This document shows, in pieces, positions 1 through 13,565 of a DNA stretch of 64,000 nt (within the stretch, counting starts at the first letter, position 1; each line of letters opens with the position of its first letter). A program made the position numbers and the translations under genes. This DNA comes from Pagrus major. Its lineage: Eukaryota > Chordata > Actinopteri > Spariformes > Sparidae. The DNA is taken from the NCBI RefSeq assembly GCF_040436345.1, contig NC_133238.1, positions 3,199,267 through 3,263,266 of the forward strand, read 5' to 3'. The notes under the pieces were generated by a model. The model worked only from the letters and a program-made list of their open reading frames with translations, searched no databases and was not told where the DNA came from.

Positions 1-1890
1 GCAACACACCTGTCACCTAGCAACCTTGACTGTATTGGGGTCCCTTGTTTTTTTGAATAATTGTATCATTAGCTATTCGAGTGACTTGTAACCCCATACT
101 TACATCTAAAATTGCATTTGAAGGAGCCTTTGAAATGGGACGGCCTTGTTGCGCTGCTGTGACGCATTTGGTCTTCAAATGCAGCCCTCGAAGGATGGGG
201 CCCCAGATTTGAGAGACAGTAATTGTTTGAGATTTCTTTGGTAACTTGAACCTTGAACAGCTCTGTCACCTATATTTACTGCAACACGCACACAGTTCTC
301 AGCAAAAATAGACCTGAAAACAACCTGTAGACAGACATATCTACATCACACCAGCGTTTCACTACAGTTTTAATGTCTGTATCTATAGAATATGTCACAG
401 AAATGAAGAGAATACACAAAACAGGTGAAGGGCAGTTTTTTTCCTGTGCACTCTTCTTTATTTCTCTCCCTCCCTCTTTTTAGCTCTTTCAGCTGGGGTG
501 AAGAAAAAAAAAAAATCGCATCATCATATTTGTTGATAATTATCAAAGGCAAACTTCATGTTAACAGATAGGGCAGGCAAGAGCCACACTGCAGCAGCAA
601 TGCTGCCTATGTGGACACACGCGAGTGAGCCACAGCAGCTCAGCAATGCAGCCACCATGCACCCTACACAAGTAGCATGTGGCTAGCCTGTAAAGGCAGG
701 CAATGGACAAATAACTAAGCTCACTAAACACAATGACTCACAGGAAAAGGCTGGACCGCTGTCACAGGGGAACAAAATGAACTAGCACAGAGGAAAGGGA
801 ACACAGAGACTAAATACTCTACATGAGGGGAGAAAATGACACACAGGTGTAACACATTAAACACAGGAGAGCAGGAAGAGTGAGTGACAAAGTAAAACAG
901 GAAACACAAGACAAGGGTAATTTATCTAGCTTGAAATAAAATCAATAATTTCTTACGTTATCAGTCAAATATCCAAAAGTGTGACCTCTCAATTTAATTT
1001 ATCTCTGTTCTCCACAAGTACCAAAGTGATTTATGACATTTTACCCATTGCGTATTTTATATAACAAGTTTGAACATCTTCAGCAAGGGCTCAACAGCCA
1101 ACAAGTGATCCAAGTAATGTGATGTCATGGAGGCCACAAATACTTTACACCCTTTATATACAACATATATAGTGTATTCTGTCACTTTGTGATAGACAAT
1201 ACAGTTTCTTGAATCTTCCCATATATTTATGTGATGTAGGTCTATTTATACACTATATATACTCGTCATATACCCCTTCATTGCATTCATAAGACATTTA
1301 AACTTGTTTAAAAAGTACTAATCAATAACATTCAGATTTGTTTCAGAGCTGCAGCCCCAGGGCTGAGTCAGCTAATATGAGTATTATCTCCAAGGCCAAC
1401 TGATCTAACTAGCTAACAGCAGCTATCCTAAGTTAGCAGCAGTCAGTGGTTGGCTCACTTTAGCAACAAGTTAAACTCCATAAACTCCATATCCCCAGTT
1501 GACAAACTGTCCCACATGGTGCATGGCAGCCTAATGCACACCCCTTCAAATAAGGTGATACTGAAAATTTTCAAATCAGAAGAAACAAAACTACCAAACA
1601 TATAGCTTATATTTTTGTCTCTTTGTTGTCACTGGATTAATTGACTTTCCAACAACAAACATTTGAACTTCATACAGAGGCTCTGATCCAATAAGCCAAC
1701 TGCCTAAACCATTCTGACTAGAGGAGCAGGGGTCACCAGGAGTGGCCAACCAGAATCCAGGGTGCCCTGCCTCACTTGCTTGTATTTTTTGAATGAGTAA
1801 TACCTATGTAGCAATTGAATAAGATTTGCAATATGAAGATCAGGATCAATGCAGTGGATTTAGGTAGTCAATAGGTGTGTTTGTTTTTAC
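1..1890. other. Non-coding stretch, probably intronic to gucy1b2
   Basis: I find no exon here. The cyclase gene reads leftward, so its next coding exon should lie here or beyond the left edge; I looked for the expected continuation of the H-NOX domain and did not find it. Positions about 110-215 resemble the Harbinger-type sequence near 41.95 kb (GAAATGGGACGG). Positions about 720-910 look like a degenerate A-rich dispersed repeat. Both repeat calls are weak. Confidence 0.4.
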
Positions 1891-4800
1891 CAGGCACAAT
1901 ATGGTACAGGCCCTTCCTGTCAGAATAGTAGTGAAGTAGCATCTTCCCATCATCTGCCATCTCCACTCGGAAAGATGGTGCATTCATTTCCTTAAAAACA
2001 GGAGGTGTGTCTCAGATTCTGTTAAAGTTAGGATTATAACAAACAGAAAAACTCCCAAACTTTCATACTGCTTTCCTCTCCAGGGTACAGTCAATGAAAT
2101 TCCTGTATTTACTTAACACATTGCAGTGGTGTCCCCACACAGTACATAAGAGTTGTAAAAGTGGACTGCATGCTGGGATGGATGGGTGCTTGGGCACAGG
2201 TGCAACTTTTTCACACACATTTTGCAGATTAACCAAAATGTGAAGTACTCCTACTGGATTTAAACAGATGGATCCACACTGATACTCATTGCTGCAAACA
2301 TCACACTGAAGGATATTACTCAGAATATTATAGGAAACCATGAAAGGAAACCTGTGCTAACCAATCAGAGGTGGAGTAGGGCAGGCCTTATGAGAACGAG
2401 TCTGTCTTCTTGAGCAGTATGATTGCACCCTCTGCTGTTCAAATGGAACAATACAATGACGAGGAGAAATAGTAGAATGCATTCATACTGATTTCCCTTG
2501 TGAGATCCATGAACTTTACGAGCAAAATAGTCACACGATGGAATTGCAGCACTTTTCCAACACTAATATACTCATCACAATCACTAAGTAGTAAATAAAA
2601 AAGACTAACACAAGTACTAACTAACACTAATTTTAAGTACAAAGCACTGGTGAGCTTTCCAAAGACATTTTCCTTAGGCGCACTGAGTAGTCAAAGTAAT
2701 ATAGTTGAAAATATGAGACACTGTTTTACAAAGTCTGTTTGTTGTTGATCCATACAGAAATAATGATACACATAAGCATACCTGATAGGACAGGGCCAGG
2801 TAACTATGGAGAGCATCCAGATTTCCAATGAATTCAATGAGATTTCCTCCCAGTGTCTTCAGCATCGTGTCATAGCCCGCTTGCTTACAGAAAGTAAAGA
2901 AATGTTCTCCAAATAGCTTAAGAAATACATCAGCAGAGACATCTGAAATATCAAAACACATACAAGGGGGCACTGTTACACAACTTTAATAATATCATAT
3001 CCAATGGGTGTAGGAAGCATTTAAAATATGGTTAGGACTATGAATCTAATGCATTATAACAGGCATTCTAATTAGGGTCTGGGGGTTCGTCCCTAGAACA
3101 TTTTTAACAGAGTAGATGTAATTTCTTGTATTCTGGTGCCTTTTAACACCATACATTTATTTGGCTATAGTAGCATGAGAAATATAATAATAACATATTA
3201 TTACATTTAGCAATTTCCGTATTGGGCTTGCATGTTTGACTATATTATCAAGCTTAAATTACAGAAATTGATGAGATGATGAATTTTCTAGCTTTGTGGC
3301 ACAGGCCCCTGATATCTCCCTCTCTAGCTTAAAATACATATTTGCTTTAAATAGCTAATAATTTCAAATCCAACACATAGAACCCAAAACATCAAATGTA
3401 ATATAATAGGGTTGGTCATTTTTGGTGTTTTTTATTTCATAAATTTCATAATATCACACAATTATCAGGTGCAGGTGTATCAAGTAATGTAATGGTGGTA
3501 CTGCAGTAACATTTAAAGATAATAACTTGTGATACTAGTTGATAGCCTTTGTCCCTTATTGTGTGGACAGACATGGCAAAACAAATTCATTTTAAAAAGT
3601 GGGCTCTTGTCCCAACCTTGTATATCAGCTGGGATGCCCATGTTATATCCATCAAATACATCACTTACTACTTTGTAGTCTGGCCTGCAAGTACCTACAC
3701 TGTAAACCCAGGATTAAATCAATTTTTGAGTGGTCATAAATTAGTCTTTCATGTTTTGTAAAAAACCTCTCCTATTGTTAAATCAAATTAGTTGTGTGCA
3801 CTAATCAGATGCAATATGCAGTACAATGATCATGCACAGATTACATAGTATGTTAAGGTTTTGGAAGGTAAGGGAGGCACCTGATTCGTGGCATATTAGC
3901 AGATTCCTAGCATTCATCATTTGATATTTAAAACTCTCCTGAGACCATACTTTTTCACAGTTTGAAGAAAACATAAATGATGGAAACTTGACTTGCCTGT
4001 CTTTAATACATTTTAATATAAGTCATGTTTTTTTTTTTTTTTTGCAATAATGAAGACATTGCTGACTGTGATAAAGGTTAGTATTGAATTCAATCATGAC
4101 CTACTCATATTTGGCCGAGATCTGCTTGGAGCGCTCTCTTCTTTGAACCAATACTGAAATCCAGTGGATAAGCTTAAATCAACTTCGGTTAACATGTACA
4201 ACACTAATGACTGGGGTGATAGAACTTTACAGAAATTGTATTGTTAAGTTATGTAAACCAAAGAATAGTTGTTATTTCAGGGATTTTATGTTATGTACTG
4301 TATATCTATCTGAAATAAGTTAATTTATACAACTTAGACTCCAGAAAAGAAATAATTTATATGATCTAATGATTTTGAGTAAAGCCTATTGATGTAAACT
4401 TGTTATGTCAACTACATCCAATTATGGTTCTAAGTTAATACAACTAGACGTGTTTGGTTTCTGCTTCTGTACAAATTAAAATGGTTTAAGGGAATGGGTT
4501 TCCTCACAATTTTCTGGTCAAGTCTGGTCAAGTCAGACTAGTTCAGGTTTAGAGTGTGTTTGTTTTACAACAACATTGGCACCAAGCAGATATTCAATTA
4601 GCCTATTCCCAATATTATGTACAATCCAGATAATTGGACCCTTAGGGAGAGCTCAGTACAATGTTGACATGCCCCCATTATGCTTTATACACCTGAGCCC
4701 TGGGGCCCATTCTTTCATAAACAGTTTTTTTCAGCCACTGCTGTGTAGACTAGTCTCTCTTTGCAAATGTGTAGTGCACCATACTGTGACGATACAATGT

Positions 4801-6947
4801 CTCTACAGAACTGACATTATAAAAAAGGTAATTAAATTCAAAACAAGAATATGTTTGTTACAAGGGATTATATTTATACAAAAGCTGAAACTGCAGTCAC
4901 ATGACAGTCCTTTCTACACAAATGTTTAGCAACTAATGTAAAATGTTGCTATTTTCCTCCCAAGTAAACACGATATTCTCTAACTCACGAAAAGCCCACC
5001 AAAACTTTTTTGCATCTTAATTCGGTTGCATCCAATTTGAAGGCAGCCATTGAATCATGCAGCAATATAAACATCTATTGGGTGTAACCTGTTGGACTTC
5101 ATCAGGGACCTTGTTAACACTTGAGTCATCACAAACACACACAGCTGTAATTTCACACCTCAGACAACTACATGCTTACATTTATCTTGTAGTATAAAAC
5201 ATTATTTAAATTCAAAATTATATGATTATTATACAACAGAAAACATATTTGACTACAATGTATAAATGTGTAATGCATACTGTAATGATTTACTTAAACT
5301 ACTTATGATACGTATAAAAGTGAGGACATTGTGCACTCAACATTAAGGCTCATTAATTCAGGCCATGGCTTGACTGCAACTCTGTTTCACCAAGAACAAT
5401 TCAGCTAAAAATATATAACAAAGCCATGTTTAGAAAATGTTATCTGATAAAATGCTGGCTTTACAATCACCATCTAATAAAAAGCTTTTAATGTAAATTC
5501 AGGTGAGCATCAGAATTTAAAAAAGTAGCACTATGTATGGATATAAACTAACACAAAAATGTAATAAATGCAGTCCACAACTTTACCCCAGGAAGCAATC
5601 CATTTCATTGTAATCTTATTGTGCTCTACTGTTTTAATCTTGCATTCAGTGGTTCTGAACAAGACACTCCACAACAGGCATTGTGTACGGATGAACTTGT
5701 TGAAATTGTACTCTTCTTGGATGAACTTGTTCATCCATACACAATGGCTGTTGTTGAGATTTTTAAGTGTGACAATGCCACCATATGGTCAAAATGTCCC
5801 TTCAACCGAACAAATGTTGGTTTATCACAACATGTCTGAAAAACCCCATTTGGATTGCATAAGGGGGTTGGGAAATTAAATAATGTGCTTTTTGGTAATT
5901 TAACACATTGCTGTGGGTGACATTGTAACCAAGACCACATGGACTTTTTGCAGGACAGAGTCCAAATAGACAGCCAATAGACGTGGGATAGGTAAAGTGT
6001 AGGTTAATATACTGTATGTACTACAAAAAATTGTATCAAATATGAACACACAGACATGACACACATGTTGATATCATTCAGTGTGGTTTAGACTTCCCAA
6101 GTATGTCATTATGTCTGATGTCCATTAGGAGTAAACATCCATAAATCTGCTTAGAAATCATGGCCCATTTTGAGGAGTCTTGCTCTCATGATAGCTTTGA
6201 GTTTGTCATCATATTCCCAAATAAACCTTACCTGTATATTGGAGTTAGCATGCTTCCAGATTAGCAGAAACAAGGTAAAATTTCACATTTAGGTAATTGA
6301 AAATTAAAAAAGCAACAGTACAAGGGCAAGCAGCTCCTTGTACCACCCAGTTCACAGAAAAACAATAGGTAGCTTGGGTATTTATTACTGGGATGGGGAT
6401 GGAAAATTACCCACATTCACATTCTGGGTGTGATTAAAATCATTGACCAACACAGGTAATGTAAAATTCATCCCAATAGGGCTTCACTCAATAAGATAAC
6501 TCATAATCAATTAGTTGGCATGGAATTTGGTGAAAAAACATGATGTCTGATATGTACAGAGAGATATCAATGAAAGCATGGCATCAAAAATGTTGACAAA
6601 ATTACTGGAAATACTGGAGATCTAACCAAGACATAGAGAAACTTAAATACTTGCCCAGCAGTGAACATGCCTCCTGCACCAGGCTTAGAGTTACAATATC
6701 ATCATAAACCGTATATGTCTTGAAGGTATCCTGGAACCCTGGTAGAGAGCTATGCAAAAACCATGATTTATTAAATATGTACATAAAGTCAACATCATCA
6801 CGGTTATCATATTGATCCTGACAGCCATCACTGTCAGTTATAATATACTGTATAAGTGTACATGCGTCCAAACCTTAGTTTGTCCCAGGTCTCCTGGCCA
6901 AACCTCTCCATCACCAGAGACTGGAGGCAGCTATTAATGAACCCATA
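1891..6947 (-). CDS. gucy1b2: Soluble guanylate cyclase beta-2, N-terminal H-NOX exons (partial)
   Basis: Beta subunit of the nitric-oxide-sensed guanylate cyclase, which makes cGMP in the cytosol. Four exons are clear, reading leftward: 6874-6947 (starts YGFINSCLQSL, the Met being in an unseen upstream exon), 6655-6749 (FKTYTVYDDIVTL), 2782-2942 (FGEHFFTFCKQAGYDT, then NLDALHSYLALSYQ) and 1891-1990 (EMNAPSFRVE, then HYYSDRKGLYHIVPG). All phases join (0, 2, 1, 0, then 1 at the last donor). The haem-ligand His falls at residue 103, and the Y-x-S-x-R haem-contact motif at 132-136. ALHSYLALSYQ and EMNAPSF fit the beta-2 paralogue better than beta-1 as I recall those families. The PAS, coiled-coil and cyclase domains lie off the left edge. 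The intron after 6655 begins GC rather than GT. No lesion is visible, so this is probably a working host gene. Confidence 0.9.
2943..6654. other. gucy1b2: Large gucy1b2 intron (GC-AG)
   Basis: This 3.7-kb intron separates the exons at 6655-6749 and 2782-2942. On the minus strand its donor reads TGG|GCAAGT and its acceptor TATTTCAG|AT, and the codon for Asp58 is split G/AT across it. It is AT-rich and has a T-run near 4028. I see no other gene in it; open frames at 3549, 4576 and 5568 lack motifs. Confidence 0.6.
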
Positions 6948-7580
6948 CTGCAAAGAACAAAAACACTTTAACTGGTTGGTACTGCGCTAATTCCATTAAA
7001 TGTCAAAAATTTGTATTTTAACTTCACAAATCAATCAGCATGCACCGGTACGTTTGTCACAAAATATATACAGTACATGGCCCTTACTGAATCAAATAAT
7101 AAGGTCCTATGAGAATTTAGAATTAAGGTGGAATTGCATGTCCCCCTCATCACTTCTTTTGTTACAGTCCGTTAAGTGTATGTTTTCAATGGGACCTGCA
7201 GTCAGGGAGTGGAGATGAAAATTAGCTTTAAACAATCTGTGGTACATCAAACGGTCACATTTTAATTTTATATCGTACATACTGTTATTTGGTAAATTGA
7301 GGCCAATCTCAGAGAAATGAGTGCAGAACCAAATCAAATTGTGCAAATCTACAAGCTTTCACCTGTTCGATGTTGACCTCCCTCACAACCCTCAAAGCAC
7401 ATTTAAACATTTAAAATATATATTTTTTTACAACACTGGCTATGGGACTAAGCTCACAAACACACATAATGCTTTCTGATGCACTATATCAACAGTCATT
7501 AAATACTATAGATGTAACTTATTAAAACTCCAAGTGTATGGATGGTATATGGATGCTCTTGACTACTTATAAACTTGAGG
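6948..7580. other. Non-coding, upstream intron of gucy1b2
   Basis: This stretch holds the acceptor of the first visible cyclase exon and nothing else I can support. The first exon, carrying the start codon, was not located. Confidence 0.4.
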
Positions 7581-9510
7581 GTTTTATTTTTATTTATCCT
7601 TTATTTAACCAGGTTAGTCCCACTTGTTTACAAGGGAGACCTGGCCAAGAATGTCAGCAACACAGAGTTATAACAGCAAATTAACAGAAAAAACACTCTG
7701 ATGAAACATTTGCCCACAGACAACATGGACTTCCATTATAATTTTAAAGTTGTTCAGTGGTACAACATTCTGAAGTTTTGAGTTCAGTCTGCAGATTGAT
7801 CCATGCAGTGTGTGCTGAAAACCGAAAAGCTTTCTGTCCCAATTCAGTTCGGACAACAGCAACAAATCGCAAAAACTTTTTATGAAAGTTTTATGAAAGT
7901 AATTCCAGGTCAGCTCAACGTCATCGAAACAGGCCATTCTCTCCCAATTAAGATTATACAGCAAAACATCTACTTAACATACTACTATCACACAATGGTC
8001 ACTTGAAAACACCAGATGCAACATATTTAAAAGGCATGTTTGTCAAAGCAAAGTCAATGAGAGTTGATTTTTCTAAACATTTAGGTTTGGGTCTTGTGGG
8101 GGAATCAATTAATTGTGTGAGATTGTATTTTCAATGCATCAGACACAGGCATTAGCCAATCCCAGTTCAAGTCACAAACCAACAATATTTTATGGAAGAA
8201 TTATCCTATCTTTATTCAAGAGTGTAGATTTTCAGTTTGAGAGCATGATTTCAGCAAGAGTGCAGTGGCCAGGTTGCGAACCAGCATCCCATGGTTTTAA
8301 ATACAACAACTGGCAGCGTAATTAACCACTTGACTATTGTAACATTCACATGCTAGTGTGAGTATTTATACTATATAAAATATATCCGCTAATATTAAAT
8401 AAAAAAAAAATCTTAACTACGATAACTCTTTTTAGGATTACTTAAGATTAATTATACATAAATATGCTGGCATCTTAAATAGGTGATGATTCAAATAGCT
8501 GGCTAATATGGTAAATTGGTGTATTTTGAGAGAAGCAGTTTTACAAACAGACCATATACCCGCCCCTACGGAGCACTCAAAAAAAGGGCGAAGGAACGCA
8601 CCCATGGCGGCATCCGTCATTTGATTGGTCCACACTCTAGCTGTCTCCCTATTGGCTGGTGAAACACAATACTTTAAGCGCAAGGAGGGACAGCCTTGAA
8701 TCTGAGCAGATACCTCAACCTGAGAGGAAGTGCTTGTTCTGAGTGCGTGCACATTAGACTTGAGCGGCAGACTTTAGATTTGAGCACGTAGACTTTAGAT
8801 CTGAGCGAGCACAGGACATATTTGAGTGCGAACGAAATTTTTGTGTGCAAGAAGAAGAAATGTGAGCACAAGCATGTGATTTTTGAGTTCAAGCACACAT
8901 TTTGAAAGAAAGCAGCAGCCATCTCAGTGCGAGCACAAAATGTGAGCATGAGGAGAATAAATAGGAGCACGAGAAGGAGCTGTGTCACTGAAAAGGAATG
9001 AAATCATGCTCTCAAACTGAAAATCTACACTCTTGAATAAAGATAGGATAATTCTTCCATATATTTCACTGTATTTCAATTGAGATGAAGAAGAGTTATT
9101 AAGGGCAGATGGGGGCCTATAACATCCCACCAGCATAATATGGTGATTTGTAGATAAATCAAGAGCTAATAACTCAAGATCTGTACTTACTGACTCAGAA
9201 AGCAATAATTAACACCAACATTTCGTTTGATATAGATTGACACTCCGCCTTTTCTTTGATGGTCTGTTTGATAAACATTGTAAGCCATTAATGCAAGTAT
9301 CCCTGTTCTGTACAGATTGTGTAAGCCAGGTTTCAGATAAGACAACAATGTCATCATTAGTTAACTTTATCCAGATCTTAATCATGTCAATTTTAGAGAA
9401 TAAACTCCTTACACTGATATGGATAATCCCAAGACCAGATCTAGATTTAAAATCAGCAGGTGTGAGGCATTGTGACAGGGCCTGGATTTGTCTCAACATT
9501 TCCTGAGAGC
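7581..9510 (-). pseudogene. Decayed non-LTR LINE with AP-endonuclease remnants, split by a later insertion
   Basis: On the minus strand, 9499 to 9209 carries an AP-endonuclease N-terminus with ISVRSL and SETWL (the catalytic Glu). A shifted frame from 9205 gives GCYRPPS. Beyond the inserted element, near 8160-8040, come a DLNWDWL segment and an SDH motif, the Asp/Asn and His parts of the same fold. The 3' end near 7581 has the fish LINE tail sequence CTTTATTTAACCAGG. No reverse transcriptase lies between, so the copy is internally deleted as well as frameshifted. The clade is not certain (CR1/L2/Rex1-like). The inserted element at 8191-9061 is annotated separately. Confidence 0.75.
8191..9061. 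mobile_element. 871-bp non-autonomous DNA transposon, 63-bp perfect TIRs, 5-bp TSD
   Basis: Positions 8191-8253 and 8999-9061 are perfect reverse complements, beginning TATGGAAGAATTATCC. TATTT flanks both ends (8186-8190 and 9062-9066), and removing the element rejoins the host LINE. The right subterminal part (about 8755-8960) repeats short units such as ACTTTAGAT(T/C)TGAGC and GAGCAC. It has no coding capacity. The TATGGA terminus and 5-bp duplication match the 18.4-kb element at 16638-35010, so I infer it could be mobilised by the same kind of transposase. Confidence 0.88.
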
Positions 9511-9961
9511 AAAAGCTATACTATAACTAAAAGTTTGTGCTTGGTGTTACAGTCTTTTATGTCAGTCACAGTAAATCAGGTTGACTGATGGGGCTTATCA
9601 TACATTATAACTACCTACACTCACCTATACATACCTCAACAATCAAGAACTCATGGGATGCTATTATAATCAAAAGTTCTCATTATATTTCTGAAGTAAA
9701 GTGAAGTGCATAATAATGCATCTGTGATAATGCATGCTTCATCAAATAATTAATTGTTGGTGGTATGTAAATAGTAATGCATTTTCATGTATTTAAAAGA
9801 CCAAAAGGCAGAGAATTACAAAATTTGTCTGTGTGACGTCTGTCTGTGTAAAAGTCACCATCCATAGTGTTTAATGACCATTGACACAATGCATTACAAA
9901 GCATTAATGGTGTTTATGAGGATAGTCACAAAGTATTATGAATGCACTGTAATTTCACTAG

Positions 9962-11033
9962 GCTGTTCCAAACACTCTAAAACATATATATATACTACTT
10001 TGATGTGGCAGTGATGAAAGTCCAACTCACAATGACAATTTTAGAGCTTAACTAAATCATATATCATCTTATATCACCAAACATTGATAAGACTCATAAA
10101 TGAGATACCACATGAGCAGTTGCATCCAAAACCTAAGTTATGTCAAGATAAAAGACTAAATCATAATCTACACCCTGAAATGGAAATAAAAGTTAGGATG
10201 TCCTGCTGATGCACAGAATTAAGACAGGACAAATCCAGGCTATTACGTACTGTCTATAAAGACAGACGTGCGACAGGAAGAGAAGCTATCAGAAATTCAC
10301 TATTTCCATACCACTGATCACATGAGTAACCTGCAGTCCCACAAAATATAGAACCAATGAGCAGTTTCAACGAATAGTATAACAGCAAGCATCACAGAGC
10401 TACCCTGGGTTTCTCCCGTTCACACTTTCCCACCACAGCAGATGCACAATGAGGACCTCTTTCAACCACTACAGGACTCTATACAACATATTATAGAAAA
10501 AAATAAATTTTCATGCAGAGCTTTCAAATACACCTACGTGGTTTCACTAATCTTACTTCAGTTCTATTTTAAGTCAAGCATCCTACATTATATCTCACTG
10601 TGAGTTTTATAATGTAGGAATAAGATAATAAAAAATAATTTTAACAACTATTGGATTGTAATATGTGGTCATGACATCCACAAGTTAAAAGCAAGCACTG
10701 ACGATACCTGTACCCCAGTATGGAATTTACATATATTCTGAGATGCGGACGAGTCAAAGACATGCAATCAAAAAACCTGGATATTATTAGAATCATAGAT
10801 ATATTGTTGATGACATTACACAGACTAGAAGTTGGGCGACGTTGAATGAAGATGAATTGAACTAAAATGTAATAAAAGTTTTATATTATTATAAAATATT
10901 AAAATTAAAAGATCAATCCCCTCTTCAAGAACACCAAAATAATAGAAAAAAACCTTGTTACAAAGAATGCAACCTGCACTTGTGATTGAAAATGAAAGAC
11001 ACAGCACACATTTTCAGGCCTAAATGTTGCACT
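9962..11033. repeat. Dispersed repeat, copy A (matches 50518-51471)
   Basis: This roughly 1.07-kb block is closely matched, in the same orientation, by 50518-51471. Shared landmarks are GTGGCAGTGATGAAAGTCC near the left end and GCCTAAATGTTGCACT at the right end. Copy A has about 40 bp near 10970-11015 that copy B lacks. There are no coding motifs and I cannot name the family; it could be part of a larger unannotated element. Confidence 0.7.
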
Positions 11034-11587
11034 TTATACTCCATTACATTATGTTACAGCTTTTTGCACATTAAAAAGTATTTAGTCTATATGAACACTG
11101 AAAAAGTTATTGGACTCCTTTATGAATGTTCTCTATTTTGGCACAGTCTGACAGAAATTGTTGGATTGAAACGTCCAGTTTTGCTGTTCTAGAGTTTTGC
11201 AAAGTGTAAAATCTTGGACATTTTAAACTTGATTGGCAAGTATGGCTGTGTCAGGGTTTATGATTCTTGTGCTCCAGTTACTTTTTGCATTTGTACCCTC
11301 AAAATACAAATCAACAACAACTACAAGAATATTGTTACATCAATGCATTCCTAGCAATGCTTCAGAAATTACAAAAATCCAAAAGCATTGATTTGCACAA
11401 TGCAAAATTATGGGCAATGTTACAGCTTTGAAAGAATATACCATAATAGCTATCATACATAATCTCCACCAGGATTTGTTTGACATAATCTTTAATCAAA
11501 ATAGGTAGACATACTCACCATGTCTGTGTTTGATGTTATCCTACTATAATTGTTCGTAACCAAAACAAAGGACTTTATACCTCTCTC

Positions 11588-11626
<39 letters not shown>

Positions 11627-12840
11627 CCTACCCCCTCTTGTAGCTTGCCTCTTTCTATTCATCTCTATACTTTTTACAGCTGGTTGTGACGGCAGAAATA
11701 TCAGAGACAGATATATCTCTAAACTTGGGCAGATCACACCACTATTTGCGCTAGATACCAAAACAAATGGGGGTTGTAGCTCTGTCATAAAAGCCAAGCT
11801 GCAGTTAACGGTTTAGGGCGAATTATTCTCAGAAACAAAATCGTGGGATTATTAACCCCAATTGCTTTGTCCTCAGCTTGGGTTTGAACTGCACCTGTTA
11901 TCCCAAACCAAGGTGCTGTGTCCTATATAAATCACTTAAAAAGCACAAGATGTCATCAGATCTGAGCTTTAAAATAAACCTAATGCAGATGTTACACCCA
12001 AAAAAGGTAGCGACTCATTAAAGATGTCCACACACTACGCTCACTCTCTGGCATTTATGGAGAATGTGTATTGTTTTTGAAAAGCAAAACATATTTACAA
12101 TACAACATAAGAACAAGCAGTAAGGCCACTGCAGCAAATATTGAGACATATTAAGCAGCAAAGCTAAAAGCTTTAGTTATGAACTGGACAGAATGGAAGA
12201 AATTCTCCAGAGGAAACAGAAATAAACTTTTAACTCTTCAAATATGTTTTATTTTTTGATGCTATATCTTTTTTAGAAAATGGAGTGTTGATGGCAAATT
12301 GATGAGACTCACAGCCCAAGAAATGAAGCTGCTCCGAAGTCATCTGTTGGTAAAGCAACAGATGCTTCTGTATCTTGTGCCAGATGGCAGCAGGGTGAAC
12401 AGACTGTGGCTGGGGTGGGTGCTGTCTTTAATATCCTTTGGGATCCCTGCAGGCATCTAACTTCACCAATGTCACTGATGCTCTGTAGATGGGTACCTGT
12501 GATGTTCTGGGCAGAACCACTCTGCAAGATTGTTGATTTTGATTTTGTTGATGTCTTTAGCACTCGTATCATTGTCAGGGATCACACTGTGGTTGATTTT
12601 GTCAGACATTTTTGTGATATCGACGCTGATGTCTTCCGAGACCACTTTGTCTGTTGAGTGAGCATTCAGATGGGGATGTCGGGGATTGCACTAGTTGGTC
12701 TCTCTGAGACAATTTTGTGTGACACTGACTCTGTGGAAACCTCTAAGTTGACCTTGCCTTTGGACACTGCAAAGGTGAGCGAGTTTGTAAAGCCTCCACA
12801 AGGTGCATTAAAATGTCGCGTAAGCAGCTCATTGCTGAGT
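11034..12840. other. Non-coding; TC microsatellite at about 11583-11622
   Basis: No gene is supported. The TC tract produces paired low-complexity reading frames on both strands. From about 12400 the sequence may be degenerate upstream Gypsy pol/protease DNA, but I see no diagnostic motif before the integrase zinc finger near 12930. The 5' LTR expected to the left was not recognised. Confidence 0.4.
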
Positions 12841-12849
12841 AGGAGAACA

Positions 12850-13565
12850 ATGTTTCCTTGTCACCCCTTTTATGCTGACATACGTTCAGAGGAGGAATGT
12901 GCCGGTGATCCAGTGGGGTCAGGGAGTATGGCTGGCCATTTTGGTGTCAACAAGACATATGACCACATTTTGCAAAATTTCTTTTGGCTGGGTTTGAAAA
13001 CTGATGTGAAGAATTTTTGTAAAACATGCCAGGTTTGCCAGTTTACAGGCAAACCAAACAAAGTGCTATTGATGAGCCATTCAGCAAAGTGCTGGTGGAT
13101 TGTGTGGGATCCTTACCCAGAACAAGGGGGGGAATCAGTTTCTTCTCACAATCATGTGTGCATCTACTCGTTTCCCTGAAGCAGTGCCACTTAGGAAAAT
13201 TATAGCTAGAGACAGGGGTGTGGTCAAGGCCTTGGTGAAGTTCTTCTCAGTCTTTGGCATTCAGAGAGAGGTACGATCGGATCAAGGCTTGAACTTTATG
13301 TCTTAGGTGTTCCAACAGGTGATGCGGCAGATGGGGACAACTCACTGTCCCTCCAGTGCGTATCATCCGGAAAGCCAAGGGGCTTTGGAATGATTTCATG
13401 CCACCTTAAAATCAATGCAGACAGCTGACTGGGGTGAGGGTGTTCCTCTGGTTTTGTTTGCAGCCCATGAGGTTGCGCAAGAGTCACTGGGGTTCAGCCC
13501 TAATGAACTTGTCTTTGGACACCGAGTTCAGGGCCCCATGGCTTTGCTAAAAGAGAAGCTCTTGG
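12850..13565 (+). pseudogene. Gypsy integrase: zinc finger and catalytic core (broken)
   Basis: An H2C2 zinc finger is visible near 12930-13050 (GHFGVNKTYDHI, then CKTCQVCQ). After a frameshift near 13100, a catalytic-core block follows: RGGNQFLLTIM, RFPEAVPL, and a second-Asp region SDQGLNFMS near 13280-13304. The next frame has AYHPESQGALE with the Glu region and then a stop, so the core is interrupted at least twice. The segment ends LLKEKLLE where the L2 enters. Confidence 0.85.
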
